64,000 nucleotides of DNA, from contig NC_045142.1 of NCBI RefSeq assembly GCF_008831285.2, positions 6,271,501 through 6,335,500 of the forward strand. Reading direction: 5' to 3'. The notes beneath the pieces were generated by a model. The model was not told the origin of the DNA. It saw only the letters and a list, made by a program, of their open reading frames with translations, and did not search any database. This DNA is from Nymphaea colorata. Taxonomy: Eukaryota; Streptophyta; Magnoliopsida; Nymphaeales; Nymphaeaceae. Below, one piece after another: positions 36,601-48,640 of the stretch (position 1 is the first letter of the stretch; every line of letters begins with the position of its first letter). The translations under genes were made by a program, and so were the position numbers.

Positions 36601-39600
36601 TTGAAAATGTTCTCATTTATTAAAAAAAACACACACTGAACTGACATTTAACAAAAAAAACATAAGTAAAAAGGAAGACATGAGAGCAATAGATAGCAAA
36701 GGTTATTACTAACATAAGCAAATTGCTCGAGCAAATCCTATTAGTCAGAATCAGGATCAGCACTTATTCAACCTAGTCAAGGACTGGCCATTCAGTCTAT
36801 GACACATACCAGGTATGCAACTAATTCACGGCATCTGCATTTTCTTGACTTAGTAATTTAAATTCATATGTCAAGCATTTTTTTGTTTTTTAACTTTAAT
36901 AGCTAGAGTTCATATTTCAAGCATGTCAAATAAGTTTAGTTCTCCAAATGTTATATGTGGTTGCTTAGATTAGTGCAACAGTATTTACATAAGTGCATGC
37001 CATCTATAAAATCCTTTGCTGGTTTCTTACCTATTTAAATGCCAAAATTATCATAATCAGAGGATAGAGGCATGTGCATGGTGAAAATATGGTGAGTCGG
37101 TGACCAGAAAATCCAAGCCATGAAAAGCCTTAAAATTGATTCACCGAGTGCTCAAATGATCCCATTTTATTGGACAGGAATTGGGAACTTTGAATGTAGA
37201 TAAAGAAAGCTTAAAAGGAAACATAAATGCAAAAACATGAAAGTGTGAAAGAAATAGAAAAAGAAGAATCTTGATCACATAAGCAGCTATTCGAAGCAAA
37301 TTGCATGCAGAAAAAATCAAGAATTGGCACCCAGCTCACCTAGTCAATGACTAGCCACCAGCCTCGGCACAATCCACCATGTTGGCCTGGACCATGCAGT
37401 CTAACTACTTTTGGACTATTTCACTGTCTGTGATTTTTATTAACTTAACAGTTTAGTTCATATTCCAAGGCTGTTAAATTGGCTTAGTTCTCCAAGGTAA
37501 CACAATTGCTACATAGTACGTAGTTATTTAGATGATACAACACCTCTCATATTTATAAGCATATATCTTGAAAAAATTAGTGCAAGTTGGATAAACTCCT
37601 CCCACATATGTACCTATATTATATAGATATATATATACACACACACACACATATCACGTTGGCATTTACATCCTTGTCTATTTATACAAAAACATATACT
37701 ACTGCATGCATGCACATTTCACACAAGTTGCATGTTTGACATCTTAAGGACTTTCAAAGTTAAGTTATAAGCTAGTAAGTTTTAATGTTACAGTGAATTC
37801 AAGTTTAAACTATTGAACTTCAACCGTAACAAGTAAACCACTTAGGAAGAATGAGAATTCCTTTTGCTGAGAAAGGAAGCCACCAATCAGAGCCATGACT
37901 TCCTTTCCAAAAGAGGTGGCATGTATCTTCCCACTTCATACATAGTTACACATCCTTCTCCACATTTAACTTCATCAACACTCGAGAAAGTGTCTGTATG
38001 CAATAGTCCTTGACTAGGGGCATTAAGCAGCTCACCTAGTCAATGACTAGGGGCATTAAGCAGCTCCCAGAAAAAGTAAACAAGTAAGATGCAATATTAA
38101 TTCTAAAATTAACAATAAACTGAAGAATTTCTCAATAAAATTTATGAAATTATGATTATCAAACTTCTAACAAAAAAATAATTGAAACAGACACAAAGCT
38201 TAGATTGACCATTCCATAATATGATGAATAAACATAACTAGAAGACTGCAAAAGCACATTTAATAAAGATAAACAATTAAATGTTAAAGGTTATGTACAA
38301 TAAAGAGAGCAAGCATGTAACATAAAGAGAGCAAGTTTACGATTTAACATCACTACCTTGTAATGTCTTAAAGCGTGCAAAATCTTCTAGTGTACCAAAT
38401 ACCAACTACTGGATCTGTAACTCTAGTTTCCAAAATCTAAAGAATAAACAAAAGCCTAAAATTACTAATTTAAGTTTATCTTCAAAGGAACTTAAATGCT
38501 TAAAATAATCACAGCTGACATGTAACTTGTCGCCATAAAACAACTTGTCGCCATAAAACAATTTTCTATTGTAGTTCTAATAAGCAAGAAAAAGTATCAG
38601 AAATGTCAATATCTAATATATGCAAACCAGCTAAAAACCTCAACAACATACAAATACTCAAAGGATAATAGTAGATGAACTATAATTTTAATTCTATACA
38701 TATACACACAGAAATATATACATACACTCTTCTAACGCAAGCTACAAAGTACAAACAACATAAAAATGAAACAAAAAAGAAAATATCTGCATAAGAAACA
38801 GAAGAAACAAAGCGGCTTCAGGTCATAGAAACTGACGAAAATGGACAAAAGAATTGCCTCAAACAGTGGAAGGAGAAAAAACAAGGAAAAGAAAGAGAAA
38901 AAAAAATCTAAGTTGTTGAGAAAAAAGACTAGGTTTTTTAGTGCATAAGCACCCCAGAAAGGCTGATGCATTTCAAATAGCAGGTGTCCTAGGAGGAGCC
39001 AAGCTAGGCAACCAACCAACCGTAGGTTACCCTAGGTGCTGTTTTAGCAACATAGATTTGTAGTGCTTAATTAACAAAGATTCAAAAGAAACAAATAAAG
39101 AAAACCAAAAACAATGTGAAAAAGCTAGTAAGCTCACTAGGTAGGGCAAGACCAGCAAGTGGCCTGTCTTGTAGGAGAGTACCTAATGGCAGTTGCACTG
39201 TTGCAGACACTCAATCAGATATTTGAACTGCCATGACTCTCAAACACTTGATAAACAAAGCAAAATAATACAGTTGGGAGATATTGCATGTTTATGTCCC
39301 TTTTAACAAGGCAGATTTGTTTCATTTTCAAGTTGTAGCAGATGTAATCACTTCAATATGCATTGGCCCTTGGTTATAAAATGCCCTTTTGTAATCAATT
39401 GAGGAGGACCTTTTTTTTATGCAACTAAAAGGGAAGTGAAGACATTCGGGGATGCAATGTCACAGAAAATTCAAAGACAGAAATACTTATACTTTTTTGT
39501 GTATACCATCCTAAAAGAATTATGGTTTTAAAATCTATTGGTTTGTCAGATACACTAAAGACTACTCACATATCATATTTTTTATGATCTGAAAGTAGGC

Positions 39601-42600
39601 ATTGATAATGTCATGCATTTCATTACAGATAATGTTATATCAAACCACAAGAAAATTATTTTAGACACCATGTGTTACTCATTGTACTAATCTTATGCCT
39701 AAAGACTTTGATATGATAGGTGAGATAAAAGTAACTTTTAAACTAAGTCACATGGGTACTTCAGTAAGGTCCACATACCCGTGTCGCGGTACCCGTACCC
39801 AAAATAGGTACTTTGTCACTTGGGTATCTTATAGATTCAAACTGCTTAATTTTACTTTGATTTAATTTTTTCCACCTTACTTTTTATTTTATTCTTTGGA
39901 TATAAAAATTCGATTGATGTTCATATTTGACTAGGGGCCTGCTTGGTTGTCCATATGTTTAAAGTTTTTCATAGGTTTCTTAAACACACTGCTGCAAAAG
40001 CCGTTGATATATATTTTCTATGTTATTTATTTGTTTATTTTGATGTATATTCTTTATTTTGATACATATTTTCTAAGTATTTCTTATTGTTTATATATAC
40101 ATACGGCCGTACCCCCACACCCGAGTTTTTTAAAAATGGTCAGTACCCGTACCCGTACCCATGTGACATAGCTTTTAAAAGTTGTCAAGAAATCAGACTT
40201 CATCTGTAATCATACGCACATGTGCTGAGTTTGCTGAGAAAATACACACATGAATTTGAGTTGGTTCACCCTGCACAAATTAGATTTGCTACAAATGTTT
40301 TCATTATATAGAGCATAATCAAGCAAAGAAATACATTTGAGTTCAATATGCTCAGTAGATGAATGGACTCTATATCCACATGCACGAAAGTCAAGAGAAG
40401 TTGTGGGTATTCCATTCATAGTCAGCCAGGCACCTTCAGTATAACATTGGACAAAGTTTGGTTCACAATGATGATTGGTCTGCTACAGGTACCTCCATGA
40501 AGCTATGGACAAAGCAAAGATGCTACCTAAGAGCATTTCAATGGAAAGAAAAGGTTGTACATGCCTATATAACATCTTATAGATGAGAGGTGGGCTGAGC
40601 AGTTTCATTGTGTCCTTCATGCACAGGCCTATTATTTAAATTTTACTAACATTAGGGAAGTGAATAAAGGATTGTTAGACAAAATTGAGAGAGCCTGACA
40701 TGCAAGATATCATTCATTATGAGATAAGAAATATATGATAATCCCCAGGAAGACATGGAAGAAATGTAGCCATATGAAATAGGACAAAATGTGTCCAGGT
40801 ACTTGAAGTTTAATTTATTTTCTAATTGTTCATCTTTTCTAATTGTTTTGTTTATCATTGTGTTATCTCATATTGTTTACTTTGTTTTCAGCTCTGTTGT
40901 TAAAAGTGCTAGGTGCAGCCGAGGCGATGAAGTTTAAACCTAAAGCCTAGGTGAAATTAGGCCGGACTAAGCACATTAGGCAATCCAGAAAACATTTCAT
41001 AGCATTAAACATCATTAAAATTTTGAAAGAGTAAGCTTAATAAAAGTTGAATGATTAAAGTTCAATGGTTATACAGCAGAGAGAACACAAGTTTACAACG
41101 TAAAAAACACTGTTATGTGATGTTACATAGGATTCAAAATCATCTAATTTCCTAAAAAGTAAAAATCAATTACTAGATTTCTAATTCTAATTTCTAAACC
41201 TGAAGACCTAAGCTAAAGTCTAAAATTTCTCACCTAATACTTTAAAAAAAAGGAACATAAAATCCTCAACATAATCACAATTCACAACGTCCATGTTAAC
41301 ATAGATCAGCTTGAACTAAACCAGCTTAAAAGATTTTTAAGGTTGTTTTTCCACAAAATCATAACTGTTTCCATTAGTTTGTGCTCCATCTATTCCATCT
41401 AATGATAGTAATTAGTTCAGAATCTTCAGATAGTTATCCTGTCATTTCAAATCAGCGTGTGTGCTCGTCTTGTAGCAAACTTACATATAACAAAGAAGTT
41501 TTAGCTCCAGGAACTAGTATAGAAAATCTGAAAGGCATACAATGTAATTTATCAGAATTTAGTCAGTAGTCTAGCACTGACCAATAGAGATATGGGGCTG
41601 GGAGTCGAAAATGAAAATAAAGCCTATAATGTCCAAGAGCTACGAGCTAAGTGCTGCAGAGAAGAACTAAAATTTTGCATCAACTAGATATGGCAGAGAA
41701 TCATTTTATCTAAACCTGATCAGTTGATCTCTGATATTTCTTCCTGCACTAGTCAAAACTTCATAATGTACATATTCATCCGTGGAATTAGCCAATAAAA
41801 TCCTTTTAGAATTCTAAATTTATGAAAAGGTATTCTGCTAAGCAATTAGAAATGAAATATGATATCTCAGACTAATAGCACAAACAGAAAACAAGGTGAT
41901 GTGTGCAAAAGGACGGCATGCTTCAGGTTCCATCCGAACTACAAAAGGATTGTAGGACCATGCAGTTCTTGACAGCTGAAGCAATTGTCTAGTGTTTGTC
42001 TCCATCCAGTTTCATGAATAAATAAAAGAAAAAAGCAACCTCCGAACTGGAAACTAAGCATTTCTTCCTTATAAGAAAGAAATAGGGTAAGCAACATACG
42101 ATATCTGTTGGCTTATTTTGGTTATACTCTTTCTTCTTCGACTCCACGACCTTCTCCAATGTCTCCTGGTCCCAGTCCTCCATCGTTTCTTAAAGAGCCA
42201 AACAGAAACTTGCTTCTTAGAATCTAGAAAACTACAAATACAAAATAAAGAACAGATAAAGCCACAATCAATTCACCTTCATCGCGCTTATCGCTGTAAA
42301 TGTCGATCTTCTCTCCTTTTCGTTGGACATTCAAATCATGCGAGAACTTGCACTTGAAACCCTTTGTGCACTGGCCAGCTTTAAAAAACTCGCACAATAT
42401 GGACTTGGGATCGACCCCTTCACCATTTACGGCCCACAGAGACCCCATTAAAATTCAAAAACATAGAGAAAAACTCAACACCTAGGCCTCTAAATCATAT
42501 GAAGAAAATTAAAGCGTACCAACAGGAACCTTGGGCTGACTCACAGCAATCTTGAAGAGATCATTCAGCTCTTTCTCTCTCGCCTTCTCCTCCTCTTTCT

Positions 42601-42906
42601 TTTTCTGCACAACCACAAAACACATATGCCAAGTCACAAAATGGTAGATAAAATTTTTTTTTAAAAAAAAGAAGAACTTTTTACTTGTTAGCAATAGATT
42701 TCACAGAGAGAAAAAGAGAAGGTCGGCGGGCATGCCTTTGCAGCAACTTTAGAGGCGTCAGGCTTCGGCTGCACGGACTGCTGCAGCGACTGGACATACT
42801 TCTGGACATTCTTGCTCTTATTCTTGTTCTTAAGCCCGAAGGTCTTGTCCTCGACGACCTTCTGCTTCTTGGCTAACTCTGCTTTCGACTGCTGCTTCGG
42901 CGGCAT
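33672..42906 (-). CDS. Zinc finger CCCH protein, ZC3H15/DFRP1 (Tma46) family
   Basis: Eight exons on the minus strand: 42906-42736, 42604-42520, 42417-42277, 42188-42100, 35739-35551, 35231-35101, 34977-34878, 33848-33672. They join to 360 residues. The lysine-rich N-terminus [20 protein letters not shown] is a hallmark of the family. Finger 1 is C94-x7-C102-x5-C108-x3-H112 and finger 2 is C164-x17-C182-x6-C189-x3-H193. Residues 226-300 hold the conserved [12 protein letters not shown] and [20 protein letters not shown] blocks, and the tail is acidic ([19 protein letters not shown]). In yeast and animals this family binds and stabilises the DRG1/Rbg1 GTPase and associates with translating ribosomes; the same role here is inferred. 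Intron 1 uses a GC donor (AAG followed by gcatgc), the only reading that keeps the expected AAK-KKKEEEK junction. Intron 4 is about 6.4 kb and full of repeats. No premature stop. Plant members are usually annotated as C3H11/C3H21-type proteins. Confidence 0.93.
36120..37500. repeat. Diverged direct repeats in CCCH intron 4
   Basis: Blocks at about 36540-36945 and 37070-37495 share ordered words: an ccttaagaattgat / ccttaaaattgat segment, a cacctagtcaatgac-like segment (acctagtcaaggac), catgcagtct / ccattcagtct, and a shared tagttctcc end. They look like two old copies of one transposon-derived unit. No open frame survives. Confidence 0.4.
37990..39060. repeat. CTAGGTGC-ended repeat, copy 1, in CCCH intron 4
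   Basis: The stretch shares a collinear series of words with 40890-41340: agagagcaagtttac / agagaacacaagtttac, caaaatcttctag / caaaatcatctaa, ctactggatctgtaac / ttactagatttctaat, and aaataatcacagctgac / acataatcacaattcac. The right end reads cctaggtgctgttttagcaaca, close to the inverse of the left end of the second copy. It also contains small tandem repeats at 38005-38070 (gactaggggcattaagcagc twice) and 38526-38565 (aacttgtcgccataaaacaa twice). Confidence 0.45.
39735..40179. mobile_element. MITE copy E in CCCH intron 4 with 8-bp target duplication
   Basis: Left end ctaagtcacatgggtac begins at 39743; right end gtacccatgtgacatag ends at 40171. The two match at 16 of 17 positions as inverted repeats. 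The octamer cttttaaa flanks both sides exactly (39735-39742 and 40172-40179). The element is 429 bases, non-coding, with gtacccgtaccc words at the ends and an AT-rich centre. The 8-bp duplication suggests mobilisation by a hAT-type transposase; the ends are otherwise unassigned. Confidence 0.85.
40890..41345. repeat. CTAGGTGC-ended repeat, copy 2, in CCCH intron 4
   Basis: Begins ttgttaaaagtgctaggtgc near 40897 and runs collinear with the repeat at 38.3-38.6 kb as described there. Aligned words differ throughout, so both copies are old. No coding potential. Confidence 0.45.
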
Positions 42907-44440
42907 CTCCCTCTCTCTATCTCACTCACTCTTTAGGCATCCAAAAAATAGCTCGGATTCTCTTCGAAAATATATGAAGAAAGAAAAAATCAAAGGAAGG
43001 CTTTCTACGGCAAATCTGGTTAGTTGGTGCTGCCACAAATGCAGAAACTCTTGTTGATATTCGATTTTCTTGGTTTTCTCAGAACCAATATTAGCTTGGA
43101 TTGCAGGGATCTCTCTCCCACTCTATCTATTCCTCGCTCAGGGTGGATTTACAAAGGGCACTCTTGAGTTGGGGTTCCGATGGTAAGAGGAGGACTAACA
43201 TGACTACCCTTTTCCTGCGTATCGGTTTCCTATTCTTGTCGGTTTGACAACGTATCTGGTCAATTGGGTGGGCTGATAAAAGCAGCCGAACCGGGTCACA
43301 GCCCGCGAGAACGTTCAAGAGTTCAGTCTCTTGCCTGAGGAGTTGGAACTGAAACTCAAGCCTGAACCTTTTCGGAGCAGCCGCCGAATTCTCCGATTAT
43401 ACGCTTTACTTCCAACTTACCCATGTAACATCTCCACTCCACCATGTCAATTTCTTTAGAAGTTTATTATTGAAAATGGGATTCCCATTGCAGTGCTATA
43501 AAATTTAGTGAAATTTTAAAAAAGACAATGATGTGCATGTGAATGTTCGAATCCAAATATCTGCATCTATGATCAGAAAAGACAGTCCAAATGATGTGTC
43601 TCTGTGACATAGGGTTGAATGAGGCAGCAATCGTAGGACTTTCAACAGATCACTCATTCATCTATTTACAATTTCTCATTAGCAGGACTTTCAGCATCAC
43701 TGATTAATCTAGTTTAAATTTCTCAAACCCTAGCTGCCACTCAATCAAGCGCTATGAATGTATGAGGATCTCATGTCTAATTGCATAAAGAAATGGTGGG
43801 TGCGAATGAAATCATCATGGGTGACTTAAGGAATGAAATACAACACCATTAAAACACCACATTTCTTAATAGGTGAGCCAACAGTGGTGTGCTACACTTC
43901 TATATAGCTTGTTAGTACCCATTGTCCCCACGTATAAGGCTATGGTGGTGTTTCGTATGCAATAGCTGGGGAGCCCGTCTCAGATACACTGGAACTTGAT
44001 CAGTTTGGTCAAGTTTCAAGTTTTCAATATTGGAGGTACTAACCACAGAGTCTTATAACTTTTAGTCTTCGTCCATTGTGTAACAAATCCAAAAAATTAT
44101 AATATTGGAGGTTTCGCGTTTGTGGAGGAAAAATTCAGCAATCATATCAACCAAATATTGTTACTAAAGATGGAGAAATTTCTCTTAGTAAAATGAAGGG
44201 CACAATTGATACCTTGCATCCTTAGAGCCTTGGATTGAGTATTTTTAATCACTTCCTGCCAGCAGACGAGATTTGATCTTATTTCACAAGTGCGAACAAA
44301 ATGATTAACTTATAAGAATCAAGACTCGAAGTGCCAGCATTGTACGTGTATATAGAAATTTTGCATGTATACATGAATTTATGAAGTATCAAATCAACTT
44401 TCACCGGAAGTATCATTTCTACAATGTAAACCACAAGTAC
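42907..44440. other. Promoter side of the CCCH gene and intergenic DNA
   Basis: The first tens of bases upstream of the CCCH start codon are pyrimidine/purine-biased (tctctctatctcactcactc on the plus strand), as in many plant 5' UTRs. No TATA box was convincingly placed. No other gene is supported to 44.4 kb. Confidence 0.45.
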
Positions 44441-44449
44441 ATGGTAATA

Positions 44450-45000
44450 TCAACCAAAAACATTGAGATTCTAGAAACTGTTATGCATAAGGTTTGTTCG
44501 TAAGATTTCAGAGGCCTGAACTTGGGTTCACTAAAATGAATCTATATAGCATTTACCATAACATTGAAATGAGCACAAGTTCGGCTCCTTCTGCCACAAG
44601 CTTGGTTGAGACAAAGAAGTTTAGAATGGGCTTTGTTACATGAGGATCCACGATCTCCTAGTAATGCATGTAAAATTCTGTGGAGAACCAATCAGGCCCA
44701 CAAGCAAAAAAACCACTTAATTAACTCCCTCAAGTAAGACTGGAGCAATGAAATTGTCGTTGTCCCACTCTGCAACAATGTCTCTGGCGCGAAAAGGTGA
44801 AGAAGATCCTCCTTAGCAATGTCACAGCGTAAAATAGACTAGAAAATGTCGGTACAAACCTGAGGGGTCCTGATATGGTCTGAAACACATCTACCTTCAA
44901 TTTGGTCTTGATCTATCATGTTTTTCGCTTGCTTTCCTCTTACCATCACTTAGTAAAACATTGTATTTGAGGTCTTCATCCTGCAACCATTTTTAATTCA
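44450..45000 (-). pseudogene. Decayed LINE (non-LTR retrotransposon) reverse transcriptase fragment
   Basis: Reading the minus strand from about 45000 down to 44450 gives, across several frames, pieces resembling plant LINE proteins: KWLQDED-type words near 44985, a GPDWFSTEFYMHY stretch near 44690 (LINE consensus GPDGF..EFY..YW), then VTKPILNFF and a degenerate KFRPLKSYE (consensus DFRPIS) near 44510. A stop replaces the Trp after MHY, and frame changes separate the pieces. Only part of the RT and the region before it remain. Confidence 0.6.
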
Positions 45001-45368
45001 GGTGAGCAAGACATTAACCCCACTGCCCAAGCGAAAGTCGAAGCTTCTCTTCCCCTTGCCCCAGATCTAGAGCTGTGTTGGTACGACGGTGAGATCTCTA
45101 TGTGCTTCAACTTACTCATCTCCTATTAAAGTATAGGAGCATAGCCCCCCACCCCCAACCCCCCCTACGGGTCGAAATGGGACATGTCCTACAGAATGAG
45201 TCCCAACCTGCCCATTTGAGCTATGCCTCTCAGGGACGTGCAACCATTTCATTTGAGACTTTGTTTTCCACTGAATGTTCCTCTTTCGCTAACGACACTG
45301 CAATTCTCTTGTCAAAATTTTTTCCAGCTCTGAGCACTCTACTCACACTTGCTCTGGAACATCATATC

Positions 45369-45515
45369 TGTTGAGCGGTTAACGTAAGGAGGCTATATGA
45401 TTGGAAACGGATTGTCTTGGATAGCAGTTGTCGTTACATTCATGGAGACGTTTTTTTTGGAGCTGACTCAATAAGTTGCCAACTTTGATCGTTGCCATTC
45501 TAGTGGTTTCCGTTT
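45369..45515 (+). repeat. Truncated 5' LTR of copia element 1
   Basis: Begins tgttgagcggttaac and matches 49403-49570 almost throughout, ending in a shared ctagtggtttccgttt. It lacks a block of about 28 bases present in the 3' copy and all of the 3' LTR beyond 49570. The LTR's downstream part and the primer binding site therefore appear deleted. Confidence 0.75.
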
Positions 45516-45566
45516 GTTCGTTTGTCTCTATGGTGGAAGGAGCTCCCAACCATCAGCAAAACAATA

Positions 45567-46352
45567 TGCTTGAGAGTGCTAATTCAGCACTGAAAATCAC
45601 CACCGAACCTCTAAATGGGTTCAACTACCTCACATGAGCCAAATCTGCAAAATTATTCCTCAGTGGAAAGGCAAAACTTGGTCATGTAACAAGTAGTAAA
45701 CAAAGCCACCAGCCGGAGATCCGAAGCTAGAAGAGTGGGAATCAAATGACCATACAATGTCTTGGTTTCTAAATTCTATGGACACAAAGATCGCTCGATG
45801 TTTTTATTTTCTGGAAACGGCAAAGGAGATATGGAAAGTTGTTCACGATCTTTTCAGTCAACAATATAATGTTGCCAGAAGATATCAAATTGCTCAAGAA
45901 ATCAATAATCTAAAGCAAGGAGACATGTCATGTACTTAATATCTTGGACAGTTACGAGCGCTTTGGGATGAATGGGACTCTTATACGCCTGCAGCTACCG
46001 ATGCGGCGACCCTTGCGAAGAACAGAGAAAGTGATAAAATTTTTCAAATGCTGGCTGGTCTTAGACCACAATATGAACAACTTCGCAGCCAGGTACTTAT
46101 GACTATTGATCTTCCTAAGTTAAATACTATATGTTCTATCATTATGAGTGAGAAATGTCATCGTCAAGTTATGAATCCTTTGAATAACATAACAATGATA
46201 ATGGAAATGACTCTCAAGCTGCTATGATTTCAAAACAAAAAGGTTGTGGCACATCATCTAACTCTAATTTCAAAGGGAGAAAGAAATCTTTTTGTACCTA
46301 TTGCAAAAATGACAATCATATGAGGGAGAAATGCTGGAAGCTTAACAAAAAA
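45567..46352 (+). pseudogene. Copia gag remnant with zinc knuckle
   Basis: From the ATG at about 45567 the frame reads MLESANSALKITTEPLNGF and then NYLT followed by a stop where copia gag proteins carry Trp (tga for tgg). The UBN2-like gag region continues near 45757-45940 (FYFLETAKEIWKVVHDLF, YQIAQEINNLKQGD), is interrupted by another stop, and resumes LGQLRALWDEW. A CCHC knuckle C-x2-C-x4-H-x4-C lies at 46293-46334. A stop follows WKLNKK. Confidence 0.8.
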
Positions 46353-46414
46353 TAGGGTCTTCTGAAAGAACAAACAAAGCCGCACAAGCTTTTCATGATG
46401 AATTCGAAACTCCA

Positions 46415-46603
46415 ATGATGATGGAGAAATTGTCACAGTTGTTGCAAGGATTAATAAAACAAAACACTGCTATTCTAGCCACTAAGGACACCAATGACAG
46501 ACCAGGTACATACAGTCTCCTATCATATTTAGATGAAAATTCTTGGATTATAGATTATGGCGCTTTTTATAATATGGCCGGTTTTAAAAGTGTTACTATC
46601 TAA
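46415..46603 (+). pseudogene. Copia protease remnant with altered active site
   Basis: Near 46544 the frame reads WIIDYGAFYNMAG where copia proteases have a WIIDSGA-type motif: the Ser after the catalytic Asp is Tyr. The frame ends soon after (46603), and the rest of the protease and the start of the integrase are missing before the integrase fragment begins. Confidence 0.7.
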
Positions 46604-46624
46604 TATTAAAGACAGTTTCGACAT

Positions 46625-47250
46625 TAAACCAGTTTGATTGCAATTCTTGTGAGGTGTGTCGATATGCAAAACTTACTCGACCACCATTTCCTTTTTCAGC
46701 AGTATGTTTGAATTAGTGCATTCAGACGTTTGGGGAACAACCCCAATTGAACATTACAATAGCTTCAAATACTATCTTTCATTTATTGATGATTTCTCCA
46801 AAGTGAGTTGGATTTATTTTCTTTGGTCCAAGGATAAAGTGTTTTCAAAGTTCCAGGTCTTTTATAATAGGGTTTCTACTCAGTTTGGAACTAAAATTAA
46901 AGTCTTTCGCACAGATAATGGAACTGAGTACGGTGTTCATAATTTTGAGTCATTCTCAAATCAATCTGGCATGGAACATCAAAAAACATGCAGGGAAATC
47001 CACAACAAAATAGAGTCTCAGACAGAAGAAATAGACATCTTCTTGAAGTAACTCGAACTTTATTATTTCAAAATCAACTCCCTGAACGTTTTTGGAATGA
47101 GGCTTTCTCTATGGCAAATTATATTATGAATAGATTGTCAAGACACAATCTTGAAAATATGGCGCCCATTGAAGTTCTTATAGGTCGTAAACATTTTATT
47201 GATCACCTTAAAAAGTTTGGCTATGTTGTTTATGTTTGAAAATCACCTAA
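46625..47250 (+). pseudogene. Copia integrase remnant
   Basis: A residual C-x2-C half of the zinc-binding domain (CEVCRYAKLTRPPF) lies at about 46640-46690 in one frame. The catalytic core continues in another: HSDVWG near 46719 with the first Asp, FIDDFSKVSWIYFL, and FRTDNGTEY with the second Asp. A frameshift near 46985 moves the following QNRVSDRRNRHLLEVTRTLL segment, and the core ends in NYIMNRL and an APIEVL block. The His-His half of the N-terminal finger is missing. Confidence 0.8.
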
Positions 47251-47739
47251 GCATCGAAATAAACTTCAAACTCGTGCCATGAAATGTGTGTTTATGGGTT
47301 ATTCTTCTAGAACAAAGGGTTTTCGGTGTTTCGACCCTATATCAAAAAGAATGTTTGTATCTCGAGAAGTGAAGTTTGATGAGACACGAGCCTATTTCAA
47401 AAATCAATTTTAGGGGGAGAAGAAAAACCGTCAATTTGATTCTATATCTCTCCCCAATGTTTCTTCTATGGTTGACACGGAAGTTAATTCAAAGACTAGC
47501 GTCTCAACCAGAGGAGAACGTAACTTCAAATCAGAATGATCAGCCTGTGGAAGAAGTCACCAACATGTGAAGATCTATTAGAACTTGTCAACCACCTATA
47601 AGGCTCAAAGATTTTGTCATGTGCAGTCAAGTCAAGTATCCTATTGAAGCTCAAGTAAACTACGACAACTTCTCTAAAAAACACGCTGCTTTGTTTGTAA
47701 AATTAGATAATATGGTAGACATTTAAAGAAGCCAATTAG

Positions 47740-48640
47740 GAACCTCATTGGAGAAAAGTCATAAAAGAAGAATTGAATGCATTAATAAAAAATGGGACTT
47801 AGGATCATGTTCCTCTTCCATCAGGAAAGAAACCAATGACTTGTAAGTGGATTTTTAAAGTGAAATTTCATAGCGATGGCTCCATTGAAAGGCATAAAGC
47901 TAGACTGGTGGCACGTGGATTCTCTCAAAATGAGGGAGTAGATTACTTTGAAACTTTCGCTCCTATTGCAAAAATGACTACTTTGAAAACTATATTCTCT
48001 ATCGCTTGCAACTTTGAGTGGAAACTTTTTCAACTCAATGTTAAGAATGTTTTTCTTCAAGGCGATCTTCAAGAAGAAGTATATATCCTCAAGGTTTGGA
48101 ACACAAAGGTGAAGAAAATCTGGTCTGTAAAAATGACTACTTTGAGAACTATATTATCCATCGCTTGCAACTTTGAGTGGAAACTTTTTCAACTCATGTT
48201 AAGAATGTTTTTTTCAAGGTGATCTTCAAGAGGAAGTATATATCCTCAAGGTTTAGAACACAAAGGTGAAGAAAATCTGGTTTGTAGGTTGAAAAAATCC
48301 ATTTATGGTCTCAAGCAATCTCCTCGTGCCTGGTACTCAAAACTTAGTTCAACTCTAATAAATTTTGGATAACATTGCAGTATTTCAGATAATTCTTTAT
48401 TTGTTTATCGTTTACAGAATGAAACTATTTTGCTATTAGTGTATGTGGATGATATTGTCATTATAGGGACTTCCAAAAAGTTGATAGAAGAAACCAAGAA
48501 ATATCTTCATGAGAAATTTGAGATCAAAGACATTGAAAGCTTAAAATACTTTCTTGGAATTAAATTAAGTCATTCAAAGAAAGACATATTTCTATCCCAA
48601 AGAAAATACACTTTCTACTGAAAGAAACATGAAAATTGGG
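47740..48640 (+). pseudogene. Copia reverse transcriptase remnant with internal duplication
   Basis: Contains the copia RT landmarks CKWIFKVKF, RLVARGFSQ, DYFETFAPIAKM, a [14 protein letters not shown]-type block near 48297, and the catalytic YVDD at 48442-48453. Between these, a segment of about 159 bases is tandemly repeated (see the repeat entry), and the second unit has lost bases, shifting the frame. The FLGIKLSHSKKDIFLSQRKY segment is followed by a stop. Confidence 0.85.
47972..48288 (+). repeat. Tandem duplication within the copia RT, period about 159 bases
   Basis: The block starting aaatgactactttg at about 47972 recurs at 48131. Both continue through acttttgagtgg-type sequence and end gaagaaaatctgg. 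The units differ at a few positions, and the second has small deletions (caactcatg versus caactcaatg), so the duplication is not recent. Confidence 0.9.
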
